From Ophiobolus disseminans (lineage: Eukaryota > Ascomycota > Dothideomycetes > Pleosporales > Phaeosphaeriaceae), in the NCBI GenBank assembly GCA_010093685.1, contig MU006222.1:967694-1031693 (forward strand): a DNA stretch of 64,000 nt. Direction: 5' to 3'. A program made the position numbers and the translations under genes. Under the pieces are notes generated by a model. It saw nothing but the letters and a program-made list of their open reading frames with translations, was not told the origin of the DNA and did not search any database. This document shows positions 9,824 through 21,128 of this stretch, one piece after another; the stretch's first letter is position 1; every line of letters begins with the position of its first letter.

Positions 9824-11387
9824 TCAAGGGCTAGTGTTCTTGGTACGCTTGGCCTTGGGCTCTGTGGTAGCATTGGACTTACGGCCGCGCTTACCCAGAG
9901 CAGAGCGAGTGGATGTAGAAGTGGAATTGATGGAGGTCTGGCTCGAAGGGGACGGAGACCGAGATGACTGTGAGTCCTCCTTCTTGGTGGAGATGCGAGA
10001 GGAGCGGCGAAGGCTGGGAGTGAGGATCTTGCGTGGAACGTCGGGAGTAGTGGTCATGACGACATCGTCCTTCTCCTCCTCCTCTAGATCAGAGATGGCG
10101 ACGTTACCCTGGAGCATGGGGTTAGCCTGACTGCTGTAGCCCTCGTCTTTGAAGACCTTGATGTTCTCTTCGGGGTTGCTAGGAGTGTCTGTCTTGTTGT
10201 TCACCTCGGCGGGCGTGTCGTTCTGCTCAGCTGCACCGAGCTCGCCGGTGTTCTTCGCGTTTGCCGTGAGAGGGTCCACCATCTCGACGCTGCAGTCAAG
10301 GGGAGTTGCCTCGACCTCCAGACTACCTGAATCCACAGCCTTGTCATCATTGTCACCAACAAGAGTTGCTGTATCGGCGTGGGTCTCAGAAGACACCACA
10401 GACTGGTCATCCTGCAAAATGGACTGGTCATACTGTACAGTAGACTGGCCATCTTGGACAAGAGACTGACCCGGAACGGTGTCGGAGACGATAGCATGGG
10501 GCAGAGTGGACGAGAAAGGTGGACGAGTTCGAGAAGCGATAATGCGACGTTGCAGCTCGCTCTCCTCGTGAGACTTCGGCGATGTGCGATCCATACCTTC
10601 AAGGAACAAACGGTCACGGTGTCTGTCTGCCAGAAGATGCTTCTTTGAAATGTTCAGAGGACGGACAGTGTGATGAACATCAGGCTGGACATTGGACTGA
10701 ACCTCTGGCTCAGCAGCGGGCTGGGCGTTGGGAATCTTGGAAATGATCTCAGTCACGGGCAGTGGATCCGCGTCAGTCTGATGCTGGGCACTACTCTGAC
10801 CGACTTGTGTTGAAGAAAGATGTTGAGGCCGTCCCTGTGAGTTGTTACGCTTATTAGTATCGATGTCATCCGCCATACGGCGAAGAGTATCAGCCATAGT
10901 CTCTCCAGGCAGCTGGAAACCAGGAACATCAACGCCGTTGATCTGAATCGTCGAAGTCTTGTCTAAGGAAGGGGAGAGGTGAGGAGATTTAGGCAGATGC
11001 GGAGAAGTGGACGTCTTCTTAGGAGCATACGCCAGCGGAAACCGATCGTAGAACGATCCATTCACAGACTGAGGATGTCCAAACCCACCCGCAGGCGCTT
11101 GAAAACCTATACCAGCGAAGTGACTTGAGGATCTATGATCGCCTGCGATGTCTGGGTTGTGATGGACATCCCGACGACCCGAGTATTGATCTTTCGGGGA
11201 CACAGTATCGATATAACTGGCCACCAGTAAGGGCACATAGTCAGTACGAAGGCCGTGACGCTTGCAGAATGCAGCTGCACCCTGAAGTTGGATCTCGATG
11301 CAATCTTTCGCTAGGTACTGTTAGCGTGTGAGAATATATATGGCATTGGGGTGACAAACCGCTCAGGTTGAAGAGAGCTTGAGGCAT
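9824..11387 (-). CDS. Hypothetical Ser/Thr-rich, probably nuclear protein
   Basis: Exon 1 is 11387-11360 and exon 2 is 11310-9824, 504 residues. The short first exon encodes MPQALFNLS and joins through a codon-split intron to KDCIEIQLQGAAAFCKRHGLRTDYVP, giving a compact ~50-residue N-terminal unit with LVASYIDTVSP. The remainder is low-complexity: Pro/Ser-rich, a tandem-like set of V/LQDGQSTVQYDQS repeats around residues 295-320, and an acidic part. The basic C-terminus (GKRGRKSNATTEPKAKRTK) has an RGRK AT-hook-like core and looks like a nuclear localisation signal. No enzyme domain seen. A chromatin or DNA-associated role is an inference from composition only. Confidence 0.65.
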
Positions 11388-12395
11388 CTTGGCAGATCTG
11401 GGCAGGGTAGACGGAGATTAGTCGCCGGAGTTAGAAGCCTCGATAAGTTACCCTTGGAGACTGGCAGGTCACTGCTGAATTAGTAAGTCTCCTAAGTCCC
11501 TGAGGTTGCGCAAGCAAGCAGCAAGGTCGGGTTGATGTCGAGGGCGGCGATGATAGTAATTGCAAAGGTGGGCGAGTACTTTATGGGGAGGAGAGGGCGT
11601 AAATATCGACTAGTGAGCCTAGCGGGAGGTTCTCTTGGCGGCAAGGCTGAAGGGTTGTGCGATCTACACCTGCTGGCTCATGATACCACCGGGGCATTCA
11701 CTCAGACGACGGCTAAAACTGGGGTGCTATGACGGTTGTGGCTTTTCTCTCACAAACGGATATCATGAAACGAGCGGAACGCATTGCAAGCGACCCGACC
11801 CGCTGCTGCTATGAGAAGGCGTTGCACGTGTGGCGCTATTCACCGTGACATGGCATTACGATGCCAGCCTCAAGGCAAGGTCTTCCAAGCCAAACACGCC
11901 GAAACTACAAGCAAATTAAGGGCACCGGGAGTCGATTGCGTCTATCGATAACATTGAAATTTTGCGACAAAGGTATAGTTGAAGTTCAGACGGTGTTGGC
12001 CCAGAGAAGATGCGAATTTTACTCAAAATGCTCTCAGCAAGGCTGGATGTGCCTCCAAGCTCAAGCCTGGATTCCTTCTCCTGCCGTTCAGAAAGATTTC
12101 CCGTCAAATTTTCGCGATGCTGCGGAGTTCCACCTCACCCCCGGGGCCGGCAGACGTGATCGCCGCTCTACGATATCCGGAGTACCGAAAGCCTTGTCTC
12201 GGAGAATACCGGGAAGATGTCTAAAGGTATGTTAGTCTTTAAGACGGTAGTAGAGCAAGATGGGAAACGCGCGCGGGTGCGAGAAGCTATAAAGCTGAGC
12301 AATCCCAGCGATATAACTTGAGCATATCTTGAGCTGCAACAGCAGCAGTAGCAGCAGCGATTAGGCTCCAGCGACGACGTTGAACCTCACACAAT
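11388..12395. other. Intergenic, 1.0 kb, between divergent genes
   Basis: Shared upstream region of the Ser-rich protein (minus) and the ABM protein (plus). Short open frames lack splice or codon support. A CAG/CAA-rich stretch sits at about 12336-12360. Confidence 0.45.
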
Positions 12396-12806
12396 ATGGC
12401 AGCCTCAGCTACCCCCCAGGCAGCCATCACGACCTCTGTCCACGTTAAAGTCATCGTCGACCCTGTAAACACCGCAGCCTTCCTCGCCGCCCTCAAACGC
12501 GCCCAGACCGTGGTGACGGCATTGCCTGAAAGTGTGTCGTGGGAGTTGTATCACAAGCCTGAAGCGCCAGGGGAGTTCAGATACACCGAAAATTGGAATG
12601 CGAGCTTGGAGTGGATCATGGCGGTACATCTTCAGGGCGAGCTTGAATCTTGAAGACGTCTAGCGCTAACGCATCAGCAGGCCGCCGCTGAGAACGAAGC
12701 GTGTCAGGAATACTTCGCGACTACGGAGAAGATGCTCATCAAGCCGCGGGAAATGGAGGTGTGGACCCGAATGGATGGTGATGGATGGGTAGTATTGAAA
12801 GAATGA
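12396..12806 (+). CDS. ABM-domain (antibiotic biosynthesis monooxygenase-like) protein
   Basis: Exons 12396-12623 and 12681-12806 give 117 residues, joined in phase 0 (WIMA|AAAENEA), with a CTAAC branch before the CAG acceptor. The layout is that of the ABM dimeric ferredoxin-like fold: strand TTSVHVKVIVDPVN, helix AAFLAALKRAQTVV, strand SVSWELYHKP, the conserved segment RYTENW, helix with EACQEYFATTEKML, and last strand MEVWTRMDG. Family members act as small quinol or polyketide oxygenases or have no known substrate. Cytosolic by sequence; no signal peptide. The neighbours give no pathway. Confidence 0.7.
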
Positions 12807-13625
12807 TGCAGATGGCGTGTCTGCAGACGACACGTCTGATTGGCTGCACGCCGCTTGCACGACACCTGCTCGCGTTATGCTAATCCTATCTTTTCTCCTT
12901 CGTGGCTGGCAGATGCAGTACTTTTAACTGCTATCATAGGTACGCTCGACAAACGCGATATAGTTCTGGGCTCCACAGTACTTGGTTGCCTGCCACCATG
13001 GTGATCACGTGGCTGCAAACGTTCACTCCTGAGCATACCTAAGTAGTCGATTGCGACCATCGCAAGTGCAATCAGTTATGAGGCAAATAATTTGGGACTT
13101 TTCGTAAATCAATCCAAAGTTAAATTGACATTTATTCGCACCCATCCGAGCTTCATAGCCGTCGCTAAATTATACCCCTCTTCCAAGTTCTCCAAAAATC
13201 CCGAAGTCCAATTCTTGAATATGTGGGCCCATCACCCAGGGTACCAAAGCAACCATCACGCGATTCCCAAAGTTCGCAACCCCAAAAATGTTCGTACCGC
13301 GAACATTGACCGTTTGCCGTCGATTCACACCCCTCCACGCATTCTCTCCTTTTCTCCTTCACCCCGATGAGGCGACGCACCCGCGGGCCGGTTATCACGA
13401 CTGCGTCGCTTGACGTTTGGTAGCGTGTTTGAAGAAAGACTATCACGGCGGGCTCTTGTTATTTCTTTCGCGCTCACGGAACGTAGAACAACACACAGCC
13501 AGCCAGGCACTCACTCAACTCTGTCTTTGGAATTCAACATTCTGAAATAACTACCTATATTAACACATTCTCTACCATGAGAAAGACTACACGCGATATA
13601 CCAAGTACAAAATACCGCATAAACA
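12807..13625. other. Intergenic
   Basis: No gene recognised. The last ~200 bases are pyrimidine-rich promoter-like sequence ahead of the ATG at 13626. Confidence 0.4.
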
Positions 13626-14653
13626 ATGAACCGCAACGACGAACCACTGCGCGAGGCTCAAGGCAGCAGCGACCAAAATCGGCGCCCGAGCAGAACCTTG
13701 TCATACCATCAACCCGGAAGAGCATATGTGCCGCCAGCATCACAAGCCGCGGAAGCAGTACGCCTCCAACAACCGCAGTCGCGACCTCGTCGACCAAGCG
13801 GGATGCCCGATGCACCTTCAAGACGAGGAAGCGCACAACCTGAGGCACGATCACGCCGAACGAGCGAACTGCCTCAGGCACCAACCCGTCGACCAAGCTC
13901 AAGCACCACCCACAGCAACTTCGAGATCTTCGAGAACGGCTCAGACTCCATCTTCCGCGGAAACGACCAGGACACCAACTCCTTCAGCAGCGAAGACTGG
14001 GAAGTCCTTGACGGTCACGAAGATGATGGCGTAAGTCCCAATTCACCCAATATCCCATCCCCCTCCCCCTCAAACAAACTGACACTCCAGAGTTCCCACC
14101 AACCCACCCCTCCCTCCCGCCCCCTTCTTACGACTTCCCCGGAACCTGGACCGCCGCCATGCACCAAACCGGCAGCGCGCTCGGCGAAATCGGCACCGCG
14201 ACGCGATCCTTCACATCCGCCGTCGCACAATCCGGAATCCACAAAGCCGGCTGGTCTGTCGGGAGCGCACTGCTGTCGACTACCAATAGGGGCGTCCTGA
14301 GCCTCGTGTCCTGGGCTGCGGAACGCACGGGTACGGGTCCGGATGCGCTGCCACGCCCGGCGGCGAAGTGGGTGAAGAGTGGAAGGGAGAGGATGGATGA
14401 GGCGAGCAGGGCGAGGGAGAGGAGGGCGAGGAGGAGGCTTGGATTGTTGGAGGAAGCGGAGGAAGGCGGGCTCAGGATTGAGACAAGGGATGGGGGGCCG
14501 ATTCCGGGATTGACGCCGGTGGCGCAGCCTGTTGAGGAAGACGAGGAGGAGATTGGGGTGGGGTTCTTAAATGAGGAGGCGTTGCTCGAAGCGCAGAAGG
14601 TGGAGGATGATGGGGATGATGGGTTGGTGAGGATGTTCCAGTTCGATGATTAG
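13626..14653 (+). CDS. Hypothetical two-exon protein, 321 aa
   Basis: Exon 1 is 13626-14030 and exon 2 is 14093-14653, with a GTAAGT donor. Of two AGs in tandem (CAGAG), only the second keeps the frame, giving EDDG|FPPTHPSLPPP. The N-terminal ~95 residues are disordered Arg/Ser/Pro repeats (variants of RRPSG, RRGSA, RRTSE), which look like basophilic-kinase or 14-3-3 type sites. An acidic/aromatic patch follows (FSSEDWEVLDGHEDD), then a helical segment (GSALGEIGTATRSFTSAVAQ and on to WAAERTG), a basic helix (RARERRARRRLG) and an acidic tail. No known domain named. Confidence 0.65.
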
Positions 14654-15036
14654 ACTGGGACGAAAGCAACTATAACATATTGAGAGGTGTCTGGGGTAGA
14701 TTTGGCGGATCAGATGGGTAGAGTGGGAATGAACTTGAAAGACTTCATGGTATACTTAAAATGCGTTGCGATGATCCTTTGGTGTGTGGTAGATAGAGTT
14801 CGCAATACTTTTACGAATCGAACGAGAAGGCGATGCCATGTCCTGCTATACTTCAGTACACTACAGAAGGAGACACAGGACTTTGAACTTACTTAACATG
14901 CTCCTCGCTGCTTCATACTATACCAAACAACAGAGCAACCGCATGCGAAACACACCCAGTTTTGTCGTGAAAATGCCGTTATATCATTCCCTAGATCCCA
15001 ATATATACATAACCTACACACCTACCTAGCACACTC
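14654..15036. other. Intergenic between convergent genes
   Basis: AT-rich spacer between two 3' ends, expected to hold poly(A) signals for both. Nothing else seen. Confidence 0.45.
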
Positions 15037-16712
15037 TTACAACTTCTCCTTCTCCAAGCCCTTCCATCCCCACTCCTGCGCGATGAGTTCCGCCGCACGC
15101 TCACCAATAGCCAGCACAGTCAACATGGGATTGACCGTCGGCATCTCCGGGAAAACACCCGCATCCGCAATCCTTACACCGCTCAGCCCCCGAATCTTCA
15201 ACTCTGGATCCACAACCGCAGTATCGTCACTCTTAACATCTCCCATCTTCGTAGTGCCAGCGGGGTGATACACGGTATGCGCAACACTGCGCCCATACGC
15301 GCTCAACTCCTCGTCAGTCTGGACTTTCGGGCCGGGGGCGACTTCGCGCTTGATCCAGTCCTTGAAGGGGGCTTGCTGAGCGATTTTGCGCGCGGCTTTG
15401 AGGCCGGCGACGATGGTGGCGGCGTCGTAGCCCTCCGGGTCGGTGAAGTAGCGGAAGTCGAGGGCGGGCTTAACGGTGGGGTCCGAGGAGGTCAAGTAGA
15501 TGCGGCCGCGGGAGCGGGGGCGGGGGATGTTGGGTGTCATGCAGAAAGCATCGATGGGGGAGTCGTACCCGAGACTGTGGGGATGTTAGAATGGTGTAAT
15601 GGGATAGCGTTAGGAAGGACTTACCGAGCGGTGTTTAGGCAGAAGGGGATTTGATAGCAGTGCATCATAATATCGACGATGTCACCGTCGTCACCAGCGG
15701 CGTTGGGAACCTCGCGGCGAAGGAAGATACCGGCGTCTGAGTCCATGGTGGTTTGGTTCGGTGGAACGGGCTTGTTGAGCTCGAAGATGATGATGCTCTC
15801 AGGGTGGTCGAGTAGGTTCTCGCCAACACCGGGGATGTCCTTGACGACTGGGATGCCGAGATCTGAGAGTTGCTGCTTGGGTCCAAGACCAGAAAGAAGC
15901 ATAAGACGAGGGGTGTCGACTGCGCCGGCGCAGAGGATGGTCTCGCACTTGGGATTGAGCGTGCGCTTCTCGCCGTTCTGGAATGTGATGTTGATGCCAG
16001 TGACTTTGCTGCCCTCAACATTGACTTTGCTGACCCAGGCGTTGGTGAGGACGGTCAGGTTCTCGCGCGTCTCTTCGCCACGGAGGATGGGGTGGATGTA
16101 AGCCACGCTAGCGCTGCTTCGTCGGCCATCATCAGGGTTGTATGATACTGAGAAGAAACCAACCGAAGGCTTCAACGCGCCCTTGGTCTTGATCTCCAGG
16201 TTGAAGTCGTGGATCACGGGAATGTCCATAGCAGTTGAGCACGAGTCGATCCAGTCCAGGCAGAGCTGATTTCGGTGGTTCTCGTGCACGGGCTGGACCG
16301 TGTTGCGGAGGTTGTCGAGCACACGCATGAAGGTCTTGAAGTTCCATCCCGTGCATCCCTGCGCTTCCCATCTCTTGATATCGTACTCAAACGGCCTAAA
16401 TGAGATCAGAGTGTTGTGTGATGAGCATCCTCCCAGGACCTTGGCGCGGGAGTGGCGGATGTGTGAGTTGCCCATGGGCTGTTCGGTTGTGCCATAGTCA
16501 TAGTCGAGCTCGCCTCCAAGGAGGTTTAGCCAGTCCTTGAGCAGCAGCACACGGTCGTCCATGAAGTCGCTTGGGCCAGCCTCAATCAAGAGAACCTTCT
16601 TGTTGGGGAGGTACTCAGTGAGGCGAGAGGCAATGACACAGCCAGCTGTGCCTCCGCCGACAATGATGAAGTCGTAGGTGGCATCCTGGGGAATTGTGGT
16701 GGTAGTCTCCAT
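15037..16712 (-). CDS. codA: Choline oxidase (GMC flavoenzyme)
   Basis: Exons 16712-15625 and 15574-15037 give 541 residues, close to known choline oxidases. The enzyme oxidises choline via betaine aldehyde to glycine betaine with FAD and oxygen, releasing peroxide. Visible marks: Rossmann FAD motif IIVGGGTAGCV near residue 16; RHSRAKVLGGCSSHN with His99 where the well-studied bacterial enzyme links FAD covalently; GAVDTPRLMLLSGLGP (GMC signature 2); DHPES with the Glu that binds the choline headgroup; catalytic His466 in TVYHPAGT; and Asn511 in VNPML. These residues set it apart from alcohol or aryl-alcohol oxidases. No signal peptide. Divergent from betaine-aldehyde dehydrogenase across ~970 bp, so co-regulation is likely. 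Confidence 0.88.
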
Positions 16713-17684
16713 TGTTGCGTTGGGGTAACGTGCGGTGGTTGGTAGGGTGCTGCTGGGACTGCTTCACGAATCTCAAGCGAAGACTTGCCTTAAGTACAAG
16801 CACGTTGGGGAAAGGACTTGGTGAAGATTTATGGTCTCACCAATGAAGACAAAGCAGAGCCCGTGGTTGTTATCGGCTTAGATCAGGCGATGGCTGGTCT
16901 CACCGTTGAGGCTGGAGAGTGTCGAGAACGGCGTGCTGCGGGATATGTAAAATTCCTTCCAAGATAAGACGTGCTAGACGGCGGCTCTTCGGTTTGTTCG
17001 GATAGGTGCACGTGCGTTTATGATGATGCAGTCAGCCGGTTTTGAAGCAAGTCTGGCGAGGCTGGCAGAACAATGGCACCGAAGTTCCTTGTCGGCCGCC
17101 CAGTGGTAGCGTATCCATGGTGCAACATAAATGACTACGAAGAGCAATCATGCTCTCTGCGTAAAGATCACGTCGACCAAATGTCCGATGATGCGGTACG
17201 CTTCAGATGGCGGTGCATCGACCCCACCTGGAACACGTTCTCGTGCAAGGGCAACCCTGCAAGTTCTGGCTTAGCTCGCCGCGAACAGCAAGCGGTGACG
17301 GCTCGGCAGACGTCGGTCAACTTTTCTGCCTGTCTACTGTTTGAACGCGCCACGCATGTTGCGGCTACCGGTACTGTGACATGCGCCCCGGAGGTTACTG
17401 GAGCAAGATACGACAATAGCTTATCTCGGGCTTTCTTGGGGACTCTTTGCCTGTCAACAGAAGCTGAGGTGCATGTGCTGCAGCAACCCTCGCCAGTCGC
17501 TGTATTCTCGCCAATTGGAGTATTGTAAGTAGGGCCGAGCATCGGTTGCCCGTCACAGGAGCATGCTAATACTGTATCGCAAGTTGTGTAAAGATTCTGA
17601 TTGTAGATTGCAATATAGGCACAACTCCCACATAACACCACTTAACCATTGTCCGAGATCAACCCCACAAGCGACCTCACCACC
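16713..17684. promoter_or_regulatory. Divergent promoter region, choline oxidase / BADH
   Basis: About 970 bp between the two start codons, the only upstream region of both genes. Open frames inside (for example near 17073-17528) lack coding character. Several CACGT-type and GATA cores are present, but none can be assigned to a regulator from sequence alone. Function as a shared promoter is inferred from layout. Confidence 0.55.
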
Positions 17685-19196
17685 ATGACTCTCCCCTATG
17701 CGCCCCGATTCGCCTACTACGACGGCAAGATGCAGTCTGGGAGCTCGACATCGTCATTCCAGACGATTGATCCAGCCACCGCAGAACCCGTCGCCAACAT
17801 CCACTCTTCCACACACGGCGCAATCGATGCTGCGATAGCCTCGGCTCAGAAGGCCTTCCCGGCATGGTCTGCAACACCACCCATCGAACGCGCCCGCATC
17901 CTCCAGCGAGCAGCCGCGCTTCTCCGCGCCCGGAACGATGAGCTCGCGAGAATCGAGACACGCGACACGGGCAAGCCCTTCACCGAGACCTCGACAGTCG
18001 ATGTCGTCACCGGTGCAGACGTGCTCGAATACATGGCGAACCTGGTTGGCGGCGGTGGCATGAACGGCGAGACGGCACAACTGCGACCGGATGCATGGGT
18101 TTACACAACCAAGAACTCGCTGGGTGTGTGTGCAGGAATCGGCGCGTGGAACTACCCCATCCAAATCGCGCTCTGGAAGTCGGCGCCCTGTCTGGCAGCA
18201 GGAAACTGCATGGTCTACAAGCCATCAGAGTTCACCCCACTACACTCGACGGCCCTAGCCGAGATCTATGCTGAAGCCGGTGTCCCTGCTGGCGTCTTCA
18301 ACGTCGTGCAGGGCGGAGGCGACGTGGGCGCATATCTCACAAAGCACCCAGGTATCGCCAAGGTCAGTTTCACAGGCCAGGTCTCGACAGGCCAGAAGGT
18401 CGCAGGGAGCGCAGCCGGCGAGATGAAGTACGTGACCATGGAACTTGGCGGCAAATCTGCCTGCATCATTCTCCCCGACGCCGACATCGAGCAAGCCGTC
18501 GACGGCGCCATGATGGCAAACTTCTTCTCCACCGGCCAGGTCTGCACAAACGGCACCCGCGTCTTCGTCCCCGAGAGCATACAAGCCGAGTTCGAGAAGC
18601 GGCTGCTAGAAAAGATGCAGCATATCCGCGCCGGCGACGTGCTCGACCCGGCCACGAACTTCGGCCCCCTAGTCTCGAAGCCACACCACGAGAAAGTCAT
18701 CTCGTACATCAAGCACGGCATCGAAAACGACAAAGCGAAGCTTCTCTGTGGCGGCCCCGAAAAGCCCCAATGGCTCTCCTCGCACCCCAACAAGGCCTAC
18801 GCCAATGGCTACTGGGTGCAGCCCACCGTCTTCACAAATTGCACCGACAGTATGAAAATCGTGCAAGAAGAGATCTTCGGCCCCGTCATGTCCATCCTGC
18901 CCTACACCACCGTCTCCTCTGCCGTTTCGCGCGCCAACGCCACAAACATGGGTCTCGCGGCCGGCGTCTTCACAAGCAACCTCAACCTCGCGCACCAAGT
19001 AGTTGCGAAGCTCGAAGCGGGCATCACGTGGGTCAACACGTGGGGCGAGAGTCCTGCTGAGATGAGTGTCGGCGGGTGGAAGATGAGCGGCGTTGGCGTC
19101 GAGAATGGGAAGAACGGACTTGAGGCGTGGGTGAGGACGAAGAGTACGCTTGTGGAGATGGGCGGCGCAGTGCCGACTGTATTTGCGAAGTTGTGA
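17685..19196 (+). CDS. badA: Betaine-aldehyde dehydrogenase
   Basis: Intronless, 503 residues. The start is the ATG at 17685 (CACCATGAC); the frame is open further upstream only through non-ATG codons. NAD(P)-dependent ALDH-fold enzyme oxidising betaine aldehyde to glycine betaine. Visible marks: GIGAWNYPIQIALWK (cofactor entry and Asn of the oxyanion hole), KPSEFTP, FTGQVSTGQKV (nucleotide glycine motif), general base Glu253 in MELGGKSA, nucleophile Cys287 in GQVCTNG, and EEIFGPVM. The C-terminal GGWKMSGVGVENG is the family's closing motif. There is no peroxisomal SKL; the end is VFAKL. Paired head to head with choline oxidase, which supports the betaine assignment over a general ALDH. Confidence 0.88.
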   Translation: MTLPYAPRFAYYDGKMQSGSSTSSFQTIDPATAEPVANIHSSTHGAIDAAIASAQKAFPAWSATPPIERARILQRAAALLRARNDELARIETRDTGKPFTETSTVDVVTGADVLEYMANLVGGGGMNGETAQLRPDAWVYTTKNSLGVCAGIGAWNYPIQIALWKSAPCLAAGNCMVYKPSEFTPLHSTALAEIYAEAGVPAGVFNVVQGGGDVGAYLTKHPGIAKVSFTGQVSTGQKVAGSAAGEMKYVTMELGGKSACIILPDADIEQAVDGAMMANFFSTGQVCTNGTRVFVPESIQAEFEKRLLEKMQHIRAGDVLDPATNFGPLVSKPHHEKVISYIKHGIENDKAKLLCGGPEKPQWLSSHPNKAYANGYWVQPTVFTNCTDSMKIVQEEIFGPVMSILPYTTVSSAVSRANATNMGLAAGVFTSNLNLAHQVVAKLEAGITWVNTWGESPAEMSVGGWKMSGVGVENGKNGLEAWVRTKSTLVEMGGAVPTVFAKL

Positions 19197-19682
19197 GCTT
19201 TCTGATTCTGTATATATGCTGACGATTTGAATGTGAACTCAAGAGGATACAAATCGTGTCTTTGCATGCCCTTATGAAGACCTGCTCAATTGTAGCGCCC
19301 CCGGGATGATCCGTTGTATCTTCCCGTCTAACTCTATCTCGCCCTTTTCATGGCGTATGATCATAGTAAGAAAAAGTTTCACGGCTGCGTTCGGTTTTGC
19401 ACAGCGCGTGACGACGCACCTGTTCGCTCTCCAGCTTTTCCCAGTTTGCCTGTCGGCGCCCCCCATAAAACAATAAATGATCTTTCCTCCCATAACAATA
19501 GGGAAACACCCCGCCCCGCTCCCAGCAACAGATTTGTTGCCTCCCCAACGGCAAACCTTTAGCAATAGAGGTTTCCTCGCTGCCTACTGCCAACACCCAA
19601 CAGCTATTCCTTGTCCACTCCCTCAACTCTCGCCAGATCAACGCGCACGATATCAGACACACTCAGCACCACCGACGTGTTG
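19197..19682. other. Intergenic
   Basis: 3' flank of BADH and promoter of the next gene. Nothing specific recognised. Confidence 0.45.
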
Positions 19683-20826
19683 ATGAAGCAATTACTTTTG
19701 CTCTCTGACGACCCGAAACTCGCCAGCGCACGCAATCATCTTCTGGAAAGGACTGGCGACGAGGAAATGGAAAAGCTAGTCCTTGTCAGCATCCATCGAA
19801 AATTCTCCAGGAAGAACTCGAAAAGAGTTGCGGCGACACTGTTGGACATCATTACCCAAGAGCAAAAGGGGAAGAGTGGCTCGGCGGTGGAAGTCAAGTC
19901 CGAAAGCGAAGAGATCCAGAGTGACGACAGCGAAATTGTTCCTATACATGGATCAACTCGGAGTGAGTGACACGCCTGCGTAGCATGAGTAGTTTGATGA
20001 CTTGATGACAGGGGAGCGGTCACCCGATGATGAGGACAGTCCTCCGCTCTCTGGAAGCCAAAGGTTGGAGACACGACAGTCAGAAGGCAAGCCGACTAAA
20101 AGAAAGCTCCGGTCCCTGAGAGAGATAGTTCGGAAGAAGCAGAGAAATCTCGACGCCGTCAGTCCCCAACATCACCCAGATCCGAGCATTGGTGCAAGCA
20201 ACACTCAGCCCCAACCTCAAGGCGTAGTCGCGAATGACCATCCAAGGGACGAACATGACGTCGAACAACAAGATTCTGCAGCCATTGTCCCGCCTCCTGG
20301 TATCTGCCGACAAAGGCGTGCAGTCCCAATAATGGCAACGGTTCTCTACGTCCCGAACCGCTCCACTCCTTCTTGGAAGCCCCTCTCCGACTTCGACAAC
20401 AGCCCAAGAAACGCCATCGCCACCAAAATCACGTCAGACTACCAGTCACCCGACAGCCACAAGCACCACGTTGCAGACGAGATAGGTGCACCAACAAAGA
20501 AGAGAAAGCGCACAGCCGTTATGCTGAGTCCGAAGAAGAACAGCGGAGATAGAAGAGCGGCAAGAGAGAAAAGATCGGAGCGTGAGAAGGTGACAGTCCG
20601 AAATCCGAGTAACACAAGCTTGATCATCGACCTGGGATCTGAGCATGACGACGAAGATGAAACGTACTACAAGAACGCAGAGAAAGAGTGGACGCCTCTA
20701 GCCAAGCACGATCCTGCGAAGGAGACTCCTAAGATTGAACTAGTCCTCTATGTTCTTGACCAGTACAAAAGTGGAATGGCACAGTCAAGCTGGGCATCTA
20801 TCCGCTACCGGCTTATTGCAGGGTAG
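19683..20826 (+). CDS. Hypothetical basic nuclear-type protein
   Basis: Exons 19683-19962 and 20012-20826 give 364 residues, with a GTGAGT donor after a split Arg codon and a TGAC branch before ACAG. The N-terminal ~75 residues form a helical unit (MKQLLLLSDDPKLASARNHL and on to VAATLLDIITQEQKG). The middle is disordered, with basic clusters (KPTKRKLRSLREIVRKKQRN; PTKKRKRTAVMLSPKK) that look like bipartite nuclear signals. An acidic patch (GSEHDDEDETYY) follows, and a last short structured segment ends SWASIRYRLIAG. An upstream non-ATG extension of the frame is not used. No family recognised. Confidence 0.6.
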
Positions 20827-21128
20827 GCAGAGAACGGGACGAGATGGCGTACTGGGCTCAGGATTGACGTTTGACGTGATACGAGCCAACGCGGTGAGTA
20901 AGTGACGGACCTGGAATGACACTGTATCCTGCTGATAGAATGTAAAGGACATGTGTCTGAACAAACTGAAGTAGAGAACTGCGAAGAAAGAAACAGTGAT
21001 TACATGGAATATAGAAAAAAAGGGTGGTGCTCATACGATGAATGTTCTCGGGCTCTTTGAGCTTCGAGCATACCGAACACTTCGAGATTGGCGCGTCCTT
21101 CGATGTGGGATTCTAAAAGTAATAACGT
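20827..21128. other. Intergenic between convergent genes
   Basis: About 300 bp between two 3' ends; nothing recognised. Confidence 0.45.

Noticed and set aside
17649..17684. Upstream extension of BADH
   Set aside because: It starts only at a TTG; the ATG at 17685 has a strong context and gives the normal family N-terminus.
17754..18998. Several long minus-strand frames inside the BADH gene
   Set aside because: Antisense shadows of a strongly codon-biased gene; Cys/Val/Gly/Asp-rich with no motif.
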